Source: CATOSP01 sp034422355
Lineage (GTDB): Bacteria > Chloroflexota > Dehalococcoidia > Lucifugimonadales > UBA3495
DNA length: 64,000 nt
Direction of reading: 5' to 3'
Assembly: GCA_034422355.1 (NCBI GenBank)
Contig: DAOUJS010000200.1
Coordinates: forward strand, 13,366 to 77,365
Shown: positions 40,047-49,068 of the stretch, one piece after another
Numbering within the stretch: position 1 is the stretch's first letter
Layout of the letters: every line of letters starts with the position of its first letter
Translations under genes and position numbers: made by a program
Notes under the pieces: model-generated
Database searches by the model: none
Told to the model about the DNA's origin: nothing
Seen by the model: only the letters and a program-made list of their open reading frames with translations

Positions 40047-41195
40047 GTGGAGAAAATCAAGCGCATCGCTATAGGGGGCTTCCGGCGTCTCTACAGCGTG
40101 AACATTGAGCTACGGCCAATGATGGTGATGATTGGGGCCAACGGTGTGGGCAAGACATCGTTCATGGACGCACTGTCGCTGATGGCCTCCTCGGCAAGAG
40201 GGTCGTTGAACCAACACCTCGGCGATATGGGCGGCATTGCAAATGTGCTGACCAACGGGATGGCTGGAGATTTCGTCCTCCAAGCCGAGATGGAAGTCCC
40301 GGGTCAATCGTCGCGTGTATATACCCTGAGACTGGGTTTACAAGGCGTGGGCTATATCATATCAAGGGAAACGCTTGCACAAGCAAACGACCATTACCCG
40401 GAACCTGGTATACACATCGATGCTGATCATGGAAACATCCGTTTCTTTGATCCATATCGCATTGAATTCATAGAACCGGATTGGGAGTATAACCACCTGG
40501 AATCCGCGTTGTCCCAAGCGCCGAGAATTTTTCCGGTACCCGATGAATTCAGGTTCGGTCTAAGCTTTGTGGCCCATTACCACACTCTCGACGTCAGCCG
40601 TCTCGCCCCTGTGAAACTGCCTCAACAGATGACGCCTGCAGTGTTCCCAGGGGAAAACGGCGAGTACCTTGCGCCGTTCCTCTACAATCTCCGCGAGACC
40701 AACCGCGGCCAGTTCGAGGCCATCGAGGACTCTCTCAGGGCAGCGTTCCCAGGATTCGAATCTCTGGGATTTCCGATTGTTGCGGCCGGGATGGTGGCCA
40801 TGACCTGGAAGGAGAAGGCGTTCAGAAATCCCATATACATGAACCAGCTTTCCGAAGGTACTTTGCGGTTCCTTTGGCTGGTATCTTTGCTGCACAGTCC
40901 ATTTCTGCCCACCATCACCATGATAGACGAGCCAGAAGTCAGCCTGCACCCGGAACTACTGGCCATCCTCGCCGACCTGATGCGGGAGGCGTCTGACAGG
41001 ACCCAGTTGATAGTTGCCACTCACTCGGACAGGTTTGTCCGCTTTCTTGAGCCGGAAGAGGTCATGGTTATGGACATATCTGAGGATGGTTTGGCTTCTA
41101 TGACTTGGGCCGACACTCTGGACCTGGAACAGTGGTTGTCGGACTATGGCCTGGATGAAGTTTGGCGCATGGGACGGATTGGCGGGCGGGCGTGA
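40047..41195 (+). CDS. AAA ATPase of an ATPase-TOPRIM defence-type pair
   Basis: A 382-residue ABC/SMC-like ATPase. Walker A GANGVGKT is at 30-37, an ABC-like signature LSEGTLRFLWL comes late, Walker B is TMIDEPEVSLHPEL, and the H-loop VATHSDRFV follows. There is no fused TOPRIM domain, unlike OLD nucleases; the TOPRIM-like part is the next gene, overlapping by four bases. Such pairs (AbiL/RloA-RloB, PARIS and related) guard against phage. GTG start with AAGGGG before it. The GC content is lower than in the upstream genes, consistent with horizontal gain. Confidence 0.85.
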   Translation: MEKIKRIAIGGFRRLYSVNIELRPMMVMIGANGVGKTSFMDALSLMASSARGSLNQHLGDMGGIANVLTNGMAGDFVLQAEMEVPGQSSRVYTLRLGLQGVGYIISRETLAQANDHYPEPGIHIDADHGNIRFFDPYRIEFIEPDWEYNHLESALSQAPRIFPVPDEFRFGLSFVAHYHTLDVSRLAPVKLPQQMTPAVFPGENGEYLAPFLYNLRETNRGQFEAIEDSLRAAFPGFESLGFPIVAAGMVAMTWKEKAFRNPIYMNQLSEGTLRFLWLVSLLHSPFLPTITMIDEPEVSLHPELLAILADLMREASDRTQLIVATHSDRFVRFLEPEEVMVMDISEDGLASMTWADTLDLEQWLSDYGLDEVWRMGRIGGRA

Positions 41196-41803
41196 AGATA
41201 GCCCTCATCGTTGAAGGCAGCACCGAGAAGGCTTTCCTGCCCTACCTGAGAAACTATCTCCGTCCACGTCTCCCCGGGCCGATGCCCAATCTTGATCCGC
41301 TTCCATACCACGGACGCATTCCCACTGGGGACAAGCTGAGAAAGGCTGTCACGCTGCTCTTGTCCGGACGGAATGCTTCCGACCATGTTATCGCCTTGAC
41401 GGACGTTCACACTGGGAGCAATCCGCCCGATTTCCTGGATGCTGAGGACGCCAAATCAAAGATGCGCCAATGGGTAGGCAACGAACCAAGATTCCACCCT
41501 CACGCAGCGCAGTACGAGTTTGAGGCATGGCTCATCCCCTACTGGACCAGAATCCAGGCAATCGCAGGCCACAATCAGGCAGCGCCGGGCGGCAACCCGG
41601 AGCAGATCAATCACAACAGTCCGCCGTCCGACCGCATCAAGGAAATCTTTCGGAGGGGCGGACGTGGGCGGTACAAGAAGACCATAGACTCGGGACGAAT
41701 TTTGAAAGACATGGACCTGTCGGTTGCAGTAGACCGTTGCCCTGAACTGAAAGCTCTTGTGAACTCGATATTGCACATTTGCGGTGGACTGTTGGTCCCT
41801 TAG
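41192..41803 (+). CDS. DUF4276 TOPRIM-like protein, partner of the AAA ATPase
   Basis: A 203-residue DUF4276 protein from a GTG that overlaps the ATPase stop (GTGA). It has the TOPRIM-like pattern: Glu9 in IALIVEGSTEKAFLPYL, Asp71 in ALTDVHTG, and the late Glu in YEFEAWL (109-111). The family is linked to the RloB/AbiLii type and is thought to be the nuclease or effector arm of the ATPase pair, acting on nucleic acid during infection. It is followed, in convergent orientation, by a restriction-modification gene, so this is a small defence island. Confidence 0.82.
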   Translation: MKIALIVEGSTEKAFLPYLRNYLRPRLPGPMPNLDPLPYHGRIPTGDKLRKAVTLLLSGRNASDHVIALTDVHTGSNPPDFLDAEDAKSKMRQWVGNEPRFHPHAAQYEFEAWLIPYWTRIQAIAGHNQAAPGGNPEQINHNSPPSDRIKEIFRRGGRGRYKKTIDSGRILKDMDLSVAVDRCPELKALVNSILHICGGLLVP

Positions 41804-41840
41804 CAGTGGCTTCCAGCTTTGTTGTTTCTGTGGACGTTGC

Positions 41841-44570
41841 CTATACGCTCCTTTGCAGGTTGAGCGCCAATAGCCGTTCCAGGATTTCCGGCTCCGGCAG
41901 GCCGTGGGGCCAGCCATAGGCGTCGGCAACAGCCTGGTCCAGTTCCTCATGCAGGTTTTTCAGCCACGTCGGCGGGGCGTTGTAGAGGTTGGTCAACGTC
42001 CGCTGCTTCAACTGCGCTGCCGTCACGCCGGTGGGGTTGAGCCAGCCTTGCCGCAGTTCGTCCAGCTTCCGCGCCGCCCCGGCAATGGCCTCCCGCTGCT
42101 CCCCGGCGGGTTCGGGGAATGGGAAAGTCTCAAAGCAGGTGGTGGGAGTGTAGCGGAAACCGGACTCCGCCTCGCGCAACTGGGTTCCCATAGCCCGCGC
42201 CCAGACCTCATGGAAACGTGAATGCAGGACGCCGAAGGTATAATCATCGTCGCGGGCGAATGCAATCACTTGGTGGTCTGCCAGAATATCCGCTGTCAGC
42301 CATGCGAACAGGCGATGTTTGGCAATTGTCGGGGTGACCACGTAGCGGCTTAACCCTTTAAGGGCTTGCCTCATTCCTGGTCTGGGCTCCATGTGCAGCC
42401 ACCAATTCTCGGCATACACCTTCCGATTGTTGTTTACGCGCTCCGGCCTCACGTGTTCGTTCACGTATTCGAATGGTGCCTCATACAAAGCCGCCTCTGC
42501 CACGGGCAGGTCCACGCCGAAGTCGATTATCCACGTCCTGCTGGGACGGGACGTTATGTCCCTGCCGTTGGCCCGGGGGCGGACGACATCCCGGTTATCC
42601 CTCCCATCGGGATTTGGCTGGCTCAACATGCTCAACGCCAGGGACTCGGGGATGTCGAATGGCCCGCCCTTGGTATCTCCCATGAAGCCGATGGCGAGGT
42701 TCTCCTTCAGCGGCCTTGCTTCCGTAATGTCAGGCCCCTCGGTGAGATTGGCGTTTATCGATTCAACGGTTTCGCCGTCCAGTTCACGGACTGTCTCCGA
42801 ACCGTTGTCGAACCCGATTATGGACGTGTGGACCGCCGCGCCTTCCAGTACCCAGGGCTGGTCCGACCATGCGAGGAATATGTCCCCGCTCTCCTTGATA
42901 CGCCGCAGCACGCTGCGGTTCGCGCCGCCCCGAATCCCCTGGGTTGCCAGCAGGCCCACCCGCTTCGTGCGTTCCCTGTCCAGCATGTCGCGGGCCTTCT
43001 CGAACCAGTAGCACACCAGGTCGGCCTCGGCTGAAACCCGCCCCTGGTACAAGCCGAACAGCTTATCAACGTAACCGTCTCCCAGGTTGGCGCGAAGCAG
43101 CTTCCCACCCACAAACGGCGGGTTACCTATGATGAACTCGGCGGCCGGCCACTCCGGTTCCCGCGGGTCTACGGCGCCGTCGCAAGCCAGAATGGAGTCG
43201 GTCATCTGGATGGACACAAGAGGAGTTAGGACCGGGCTGTGGTCGTATGGGAAGCCGTTGTTCTGGTGCCACTGGATGTAGCCGATCCATAAGGCGGTGC
43301 GGGCCAACTCCGCAGCGTAGGGGTTGATCTCCAGACCCAGCATTTGGTCCGGCTTGACCGTGGGCGTCAGGCCAGTCCACCCGTGCATGGCGGCGAAGTC
43401 GATTACCTCCCTCTCCAGGTCCAGCAGGGAGCGCAGTGCCAGGTAGAGGAAGTTGCCGCTGCCGCAGGCCGGGTCCAGTACTTCCACCTCGAACAGCCGC
43501 TGTTGGAACCCGTCCAGCCTGGCCCGCGCCGCGTCCTCGTGCCCGTCGTTCAGAAGGTTGGCGGCCTCCTGCCGCACGGACTCCCACTCCCGGCGCAGCG
43601 GGGCCATCACCACCGGCTCGACCACCAGCATGATGTCCTCGGCGCTGGTGTAGTGCGCCCCGAGATGGGCGCGCTTGGATGCGTCCAGCGCCCGCTCGAA
43701 CAGTGTTCCGAATATCGACGGTTCGATGTTGCGCCAGTTCTTCCTGGTGGCCTCCTCCAGCCGCAGCAGGGCGGTGCCGCTCAGCTCCACCGTGTCGGCA
43801 TTGCTGAACAGGTCGCCGTTGAAGTGGGCAATCTGGATGGCGCCAAACAGACCTCCAGTAGCCATCTGCCCGAACAGATTGCGGACGGCCAGGTCGAACA
43901 GTTCCGGGTTGTGGTTGTGCAACCGTACTATTTCCGAGAATGGGCTGCCCGCCAGCAGTCCGGCATCCTCGGCGTAGAGGCAGAACACAATCTGGTTCAT
44001 ATATCGGGCCAGTCGTTCCGAGTCGTCGGTACGCTGCTCCATGTCTTCGACGATGGCCTGAAACAGGTCGGCCGTCTCCCTGGTAACTTGGTCCACAGTG
44101 CGGCCGGGGCGAAGCTGGTCCGGGTCATAGAAGGCGTAACGGAGCTTCGCCAGGTTTCCCTGCTGGGCCAGTTCCGCCACCGGGATTTCGTACAGCACGG
44201 TTTCCATGCCGGGAAAGTTCGTGCGGATTCGGATGGTGTTAAAGGAAGAGACGATGAGCAGTGGCGGCGTCTTCAGGTAGACCTGGTATCGGAGCAACTG
44301 GCCCATCGCAGCGTCAAGTTCGGAATCGTTGCCCTTGAACTCCCAGCCGAACCTCCCTTCAAGATAGGCGTCGGCAAAACCGCCGGGCACCGGCCTCTCG
44401 AAGGTGAATGCGTCCTTGTCTCCGTAGTCGCCGGGGGTGGGATGGCCAAGGATGTCGCAGATGTCCAGGAACATTTCCTGGGACGCCTGCTTTTCGCCAA
44501 AGTTGCTGTCAAGCCACTTGGCGACAAAGTCCGCGGGGCTCATACGGGGTTCGCCGGGCGATATGTTCAT
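41841..44570 (-). CDS. MmeI-like type IIG restriction-modification enzyme
   Basis: A 909-residue single-chain enzyme. The N-terminal nuclease site is Asp67 with Glu77-Phe-Lys79 (GWEFKG), a PD-(D/E)XK pattern. After a helical linker the N6-adenine methylase has motif I DPACGSGNF at 366-374, motif X-like GAHYTSAEDI before it, and motif IV NPPF at 483-486. The last 300 residues are the target-recognition and C-terminal helical domain (YTPTTCFETFPFPEP). It cuts and methylates DNA, and the recognition site cannot be told. GGAG stands seven bases before the ATG. It stands next to the ATPase-DUF4276 pair. Confidence 0.9.
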   Translation of the reverse strand: MNISPGEPRMSPADFVAKWLDSNFGEKQASQEMFLDICDILGHPTPGDYGDKDAFTFERPVPGGFADAYLEGRFGWEFKGNDSELDAAMGQLLRYQVYLKTPPLLIVSSFNTIRIRTNFPGMETVLYEIPVAELAQQGNLAKLRYAFYDPDQLRPGRTVDQVTRETADLFQAIVEDMEQRTDDSERLARYMNQIVFCLYAEDAGLLAGSPFSEIVRLHNHNPELFDLAVRNLFGQMATGGLFGAIQIAHFNGDLFSNADTVELSGTALLRLEEATRKNWRNIEPSIFGTLFERALDASKRAHLGAHYTSAEDIMLVVEPVVMAPLRREWESVRQEAANLLNDGHEDAARARLDGFQQRLFEVEVLDPACGSGNFLYLALRSLLDLEREVIDFAAMHGWTGLTPTVKPDQMLGLEINPYAAELARTALWIGYIQWHQNNGFPYDHSPVLTPLVSIQMTDSILACDGAVDPREPEWPAAEFIIGNPPFVGGKLLRANLGDGYVDKLFGLYQGRVSAEADLVCYWFEKARDMLDRERTKRVGLLATQGIRGGANRSVLRRIKESGDIFLAWSDQPWVLEGAAVHTSIIGFDNGSETVRELDGETVESINANLTEGPDITEARPLKENLAIGFMGDTKGGPFDIPESLALSMLSQPNPDGRDNRDVVRPRANGRDITSRPSRTWIIDFGVDLPVAEAALYEAPFEYVNEHVRPERVNNNRKVYAENWWLHMEPRPGMRQALKGLSRYVVTPTIAKHRLFAWLTADILADHQVIAFARDDDYTFGVLHSRFHEVWARAMGTQLREAESGFRYTPTTCFETFPFPEPAGEQREAIAGAARKLDELRQGWLNPTGVTAAQLKQRTLTNLYNAPPTWLKNLHEELDQAVADAYGWPHGLPEPEILERLLALNLQRSV

Positions 44571-44703
44571 CTGAAGACTCCGGCCATGCCTTCAACAGCA
44601 AGAGGGTCTCTGCGCATTCACGATTTCGCGGGGACGACGGTTGGATCGCTTGGGTTCCAAGAATAATATACCTGAATATCAACGCTACCCTGGAAGTCTA
44701 CGG

Positions 44704-45732
44704 TCACTGGCGGTCAATCTGCTGGAGTTCCCGGATTTTCTCCTTGAGCCGGGCTTCCCCCGCGGGGGTGTCCGACGGAAGGGAAAAGCCTATCTGGGTG
44801 GCGTAGCTGCCGTACCTCTCCCTCACCTTGTCCACTATCTGGTCGTAGGTGCCGATGGTGGCGAAGGTCTCGACCATCTCGTCGGTTATGAGTTTGGGCA
44901 TCTCGTCCCAGCTGCCGGCAGCGGCCAGCCGGTTCAGCTCCAGGCACACGTCGCCCCAGCCGTGGATGTCCATAACCCCCTTGTAGGTGCGGGTGGAGGC
45001 GTAGAATGCGATCCGCCGCCGGGCCGCGTTGAACGCCTCGCCCAGTTCGTCCTCGTCCTCCCCCATCACGAGAAACCCGCCGGTGCTGATCTCGATGTCC
45101 TTCAGGGTGCGGCCCGACCGCTTCAGTCCCTTTTCCAGGTTGGGCAGCGCCACCTCATCCATGTACTTTGGGGTCATAAACCCGTGGGGCAGCACACCGT
45201 CACAGTGCTCCCCTGCCAGCCGGAACATGTAGGGGCCGACGGCGGCGATGAATATCCTGGGCGGCGGGTAGTCGATGGGGCCGGGATTGAAGTGGGGAGT
45301 AATCAGGCTGAACTTGTAATGCTCACCATCGAAGCGCAGGGGGCCGCCGTTCTGGAAGCTGTCCCAGATGGCCTTGAGGGAGAGGACGTAATCGCGCATC
45401 CGCGGGCCGGGCGCGTTCCAGGGAGTGCTGAATCGCCGCTCGATGTGGCCCTTGACCTGGCTTCCCATACCCAGCCGGAAGCGGCCTTGGGAATACTTCT
45501 GGAGTTCCCAGGCCATGTAGGCGGTCGTCATGGGACTCACGGGGAACACCACCGCAATGGAGGTGCCCAGCAAGACCCGTTCGGTATGCTCCGCCGCCAG
45601 GGTCAGGGCCATGAAGGGACTGGAAAAGTCCTCGTTGGTGTTGATGCCGTCGTAGCCCATGTCTTCGACCCAGCGCGCCCTGTCTGGAATCTTGCCAATG
45701 TTGTCCCTGGGGATGCTCGCAAACACTTTCAT
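44704..45732 (-). CDS. Luciferase-like (F420-dependent type) oxidoreductase
   Basis: A 342-residue LLM-class protein with a TIM-barrel fold. VEDMGYDGINTNEDFSSPFMAL at the N-terminus (mark: GYDGINTNED), LGTSIAVVFPVSPMTTAYMAWELQKYSQGRFRLGMGSQVK (mark: GRFRLGMGSQ) and FIAAVGPYMFRLAGEHCDGVLPHGF (mark: AAVGPYMFRLAGE) are typical of the F420-binding branch. The family reduces or oxidises diverse substrates with F420 or FMN. I chose the ATG at 45732 because GGAGGT lies before it; the open frame continues upstream without similarity. The substrate is unknown. Confidence 0.9.
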   Translation of the reverse strand: MKVFASIPRDNIGKIPDRARWVEDMGYDGINTNEDFSSPFMALTLAAEHTERVLLGTSIAVVFPVSPMTTAYMAWELQKYSQGRFRLGMGSQVKGHIERRFSTPWNAPGPRMRDYVLSLKAIWDSFQNGGPLRFDGEHYKFSLITPHFNPGPIDYPPPRIFIAAVGPYMFRLAGEHCDGVLPHGFMTPKYMDEVALPNLEKGLKRSGRTLKDIEISTGGFLVMGEDEDELGEAFNAARRRIAFYASTRTYKGVMDIHGWGDVCLELNRLAAAGSWDEMPKLITDEMVETFATIGTYDQIVDKVRERYGSYATQIGFSLPSDTPAGEARLKEKIRELQQIDRQ

Positions 45733-46022
45733 GTAGACCTCCTTGGCCAGTTGCTCCCGAAAGAGGATTTCAAGGGTGTGATCATCGCGGCTTAGGATAC
45801 CACTTACGAGGTGTTTCAGGGCCGGGGCGCGGCTCTCCTGACAGGGATGTTTTCCGGCGTTCAACCGGATAACGCCCTACCCGGCGGGGATGGCTGGCGC
45901 AGCTTGGCCTTTACTTGGATGCGGCAACAATGTAGGATAGTGTAGCTTCGGGCTGGCCCGCCCAACCATTGCGGGTTTAGCCGTCTCCAAATACTGCGGA
46001 AGGCCCCTTAAGAGACGACACA

Positions 46023-48314
46023 ATGACTCTGCACCACCAGCCGGGCCAGTCATCCCCCCTTGAGGCCCCGGAGATTAACCCGGACTTCGCCGATGCCTTG
46101 GACCAACTGATTGGGGTGGCCAGGGGCGGTCATTCGGCCTCCAGCGAATTCTTCAACCCGCCCAACGAATGGCTCCTGGACCACGTATCCATACTCCAGG
46201 ACCTTCCCCAGGAAGAGCAGGACCGGATCATCGAGGAAGCCCGGCGGGTTGAGAAGGAATCCGCGGAAGCCAACGCCGAGGGCCGGGCCGCCCGCCGCGC
46301 CTGGCCGGAGGTGGTCGTGCGCCTCGACAGCGGCGGTCTGGCGTTCTTCAGCCAGCTTGGAGTGGTGCGACGCCCGGACCTGACCCAGTACCTGGTGGAC
46401 GGCTTTTCCAGGAACCGGGACGCCGAGGCGTTCAGCGCCGAGAACCAGTCCCTTTTCGCCGAGGTGATTCCACATATCACCGATTACATGAAGCGCAGCT
46501 TCGAGGCCGGGGAGACAATTGTCCAGTCCGACCGGCAGATATGCGACGCTCCGGGCCGCTCCTTCCACGCCCGCCAACTGCTGTTTGGCACCCGCTACAT
46601 GCAGATTCCGATCATGTGGCGGCAACTGACCTTCGATCTCCCGGAGGACCAGTTCACCGATTCGCCGGACATCCTGGAAGTTTCCATTCCCCACTGGCTG
46701 GAAGACCTGGGGCTGCCCGACGATCTGATTGCCCGCGTCCGGGAGGCCGGACTGCCGCAACTGGTGTTCAAGGCCCCCACCAGGGGACTATCCCTGCACC
46801 TGGGCTTCGACTATGTCGGCGAGCACAAGATGGGCCCCCTTTCCATAGCCATGTTCCTGGTGAAACAGAAGAAGGGGCTGGCCATACAAGCCGCCCTCAG
46901 CCTGGCAAGGGCCAAGACCCTGGCCGGGAACATGAAGAACACAGCCATGCTGACCATCGGGCCGTCCCTGCACGGCAAGAGCACCCTGACCATAATGATT
47001 GAACTGGCTCACAGCGAGCTTGCCCGGCATCTGAACCTGGCGGAGGACCCCAACGAAGGCGTCTTCCCCATGAACGACGACATCATCCTGCTCCAACCCC
47101 TGGAGGACCCGGTCGAGGTACCACGCGGCGGGAAGACCGTGCGGATCACTCACGGGATCGACGGGACCGAGAACAACTTCTACGCCATGCCATTCGGTCT
47201 CAATCAAGCCGAGGACCCCATAACTTACGAGGCCGTCCGCGGCACGAAGGAAGCGCCCAACGAACAGGAGACCCTGGAAAACGTGCCGGTGGATTTGGAA
47301 CACGCTACGCCGGACTACCTGCAAAATCCGGTGCGAAACATGCGTGTCACTCTGTCCCGTCCCCGGCTGATCGCCAGGAAGGGGACACGGCACCTGATCG
47401 AGGAAATCACCGGAGGGGAACTGGACGACAGCGTTCACGTTCCGATGGAGAACACTGACCGCATATTCTGGCAGGCGGTGATGCGGCAGAACACCGTGAT
47501 ACCGCCCCTGCGCCGGGTTAACCTGGAGCAGTACATCCGGGTGCTGATGTACGGCGAGGCGGTGCAGATGGGCGCGGCGGTGGGCGCTATCGGGCGTCCC
47601 TACGTCGAGTATTTCTCCGACCCGTTCATCATCGGCCTGGAAGACGAAAACGCCAACCTGATGTACGAGATACTGAAGCAGATACACGAAGGCGGAATGC
47701 CCCAGGAATACTACGTCTTCAATACCGGCGGAGTGGGTGCGGACGCCAACGAAGAAGCCAGCGGCGCACTTTACCGCAAGATTCCCCGGGAATTGACCCT
47801 GATGCTCCAGGAGGCGCTGCTCCGGGAGGCAGTGGAGTTCGAGCATGACCCGGCCCTCGGCTCAGACATAGCCGTGGCCGTCGTGAACCGCCAGGGGGAG
47901 AAGGTAGTAGACCTTCGTTCGGAGTGGATTCCCCGCGAGATTTACGGGACTCAGGAGTACAATCGCCGGATCGTAGAACTCAGCCACCGCCGTTACTACG
48001 GACGAGACTCCCGGGACAAGGCGGGTATCCTGCGCTACACCAAGGTGCACAACTCCATTATCGACTTGAACGACATTCCGCCTCCGTCGGACGAGCGGGA
48101 GTTGGCCTGGGTGCTGGGCTTCTACTGGAACGTGGACCAGGCATACGACTCCCTGCCCCTACTGGCCGCCAACCGCGAGCAGGGGCAGCGCCCGGTAGCC
48201 GACGACCTGGCCTCAATATACCGGAAATTCGAGGACGCCCTGGCACAGGGCCTGACCCTGCCCAGGGATAGCCAGGTTGCCCTGCGGGAGCTTGGCATAG
48301 GAAGCGGGAGCTGA
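46023..48314 (+). CDS. ATP-type PEP carboxykinase-like protein with altered active site
   Basis: A 763-residue protein. Its core lines up with ATP-dependent PEP carboxykinase: FDYVGEHKMGPLSIAMFL (PckA: YAGEMKKG), GPSLHGKST at 313-321 for the P-loop, NDD at 351-353, and LENVPVDLEHATPDY followed by NMRVTLSRP (PckA: LENV-VD, PDY, TENTR). The N-terminal 180 residues and the C-terminal 200 have no match that I see. The metal-binding Lys of GEMKKG is Met, and the His of MHCSAN is missing (IQAALS). It may be a divergent kinase or carboxykinase of new specificity, or inactive. It is monocistronic, with a weak ribosome site. Confidence 0.6.
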   Translation: MTLHHQPGQSSPLEAPEINPDFADALDQLIGVARGGHSASSEFFNPPNEWLLDHVSILQDLPQEEQDRIIEEARRVEKESAEANAEGRAARRAWPEVVVRLDSGGLAFFSQLGVVRRPDLTQYLVDGFSRNRDAEAFSAENQSLFAEVIPHITDYMKRSFEAGETIVQSDRQICDAPGRSFHARQLLFGTRYMQIPIMWRQLTFDLPEDQFTDSPDILEVSIPHWLEDLGLPDDLIARVREAGLPQLVFKAPTRGLSLHLGFDYVGEHKMGPLSIAMFLVKQKKGLAIQAALSLARAKTLAGNMKNTAMLTIGPSLHGKSTLTIMIELAHSELARHLNLAEDPNEGVFPMNDDIILLQPLEDPVEVPRGGKTVRITHGIDGTENNFYAMPFGLNQAEDPITYEAVRGTKEAPNEQETLENVPVDLEHATPDYLQNPVRNMRVTLSRPRLIARKGTRHLIEEITGGELDDSVHVPMENTDRIFWQAVMRQNTVIPPLRRVNLEQYIRVLMYGEAVQMGAAVGAIGRPYVEYFSDPFIIGLEDENANLMYEILKQIHEGGMPQEYYVFNTGGVGADANEEASGALYRKIPRELTLMLQEALLREAVEFEHDPALGSDIAVAVVNRQGEKVVDLRSEWIPREIYGTQEYNRRIVELSHRRYYGRDSRDKAGILRYTKVHNSIIDLNDIPPPSDERELAWVLGFYWNVDQAYDSLPLLAANREQGQRPVADDLASIYRKFEDALAQGLTLPRDSQVALRELGIGSGS

Positions 48315-48435
48315 TTCTGCAGCGCATCCGCATGCTCCATTGACCTGTCATCCTGCTACCGGCTGGGGACGGTCCCAGCCGCGGCGCCCCGGCCGGCACG
48401 GCGGTCCGGGGAGACGCTCTCAGGGGGGACAACCC

Positions 48436-48918
48436 TTGGGCGGAGAACCTTCCGGAAACCATCAGTCTGAGGAAGCCCCCTTCCCGAGGGTCGAGCGTTG
48501 GGGCAGTTGCCTGGCCCACTGTAGCACATTGATTATCGGCGTTCCCCTTGCCTTCGTGATTGGCTTCCCTTGGTCGTTGGTCCTTTGCCCGGTGGCGGCA
48601 TACATGATTTCCCGCTCTTTCCGGCGCCGGAGGATGGCATGGGGCGCATTCCAGGCCATGCAGGCGTCGGTGGTGCAGTTGATGATATTCGTCTTCGCGG
48701 CCATTTCCACCCTGGGAGGCTTTTATCCCCAGTTCGCCTTCCTCATTGCGGGGTTGCTCTTCCTCTACTCCCTGGCCGGTGCGCTGGACTCCTTCCTCGG
48801 GTTTCACTTCCGCTACGTTGTCATTGGCCGGGTGCTGGAGCAGGTCTCGGCCGTCAACCTTGAACGGCCCGAACCGCGCCGCAGGTGGTTCGGTTGGGGG
48901 AACCGCGACGACGGTTAG
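48436..48918 (+). CDS. DUF4870-like small membrane protein
   Basis: A 160-residue membrane protein. No ATG fits; the TTG at 48436 with AGGGGGG seven bases upstream is the best start. After about 35 polar residues come helices GSCLAHCSTLIIGVPLAFVIGFPWSLVL, ISRSFRRRRMAWGAFQAMQASVVQLMIFVF (mark: MAWGAFQAMQASVVQ) and two more, in the manner of DUF4870/Tic20-like proteins (HLS-type start, then an aA-x-Q-a helix). The tail is basic (RRRWFGWGNR). Function is unknown; family assignment is moderate. Confidence 0.55.
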   Translation: MGGEPSGNHQSEEAPFPRVERWGSCLAHCSTLIIGVPLAFVIGFPWSLVLCPVAAYMISRSFRRRRMAWGAFQAMQASVVQLMIFVFAAISTLGGFYPQFAFLIAGLLFLYSLAGALDSFLGFHFRYVVIGRVLEQVSAVNLERPEPRRRWFGWGNRDDG

Positions 48919-49068
48919 GTCTCAGTCCGCCCTGACTCCGGGTCATGGATGATTTCTTGACACTTTGCGCGTATATTGGCCCTGGCATCCGGCGCTCCAC
49001 GGGAGACATCAGCCCGATGCGGAGGCAGCCAACCCCGGCATTTCCACACCCAGGATTAGGGAGAAACG

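Noticed and set aside
43344..44666. A 440-codon open frame on the plus strand
   Set aside because: It is antisense to the MmeI-like enzyme, whose nuclease and methylase motifs are unambiguous.
48957..48980. Promoter TTGACA...TATATT before the YceI gene
   Set aside because: The two boxes are only 9 bases apart, far from the 17 needed.
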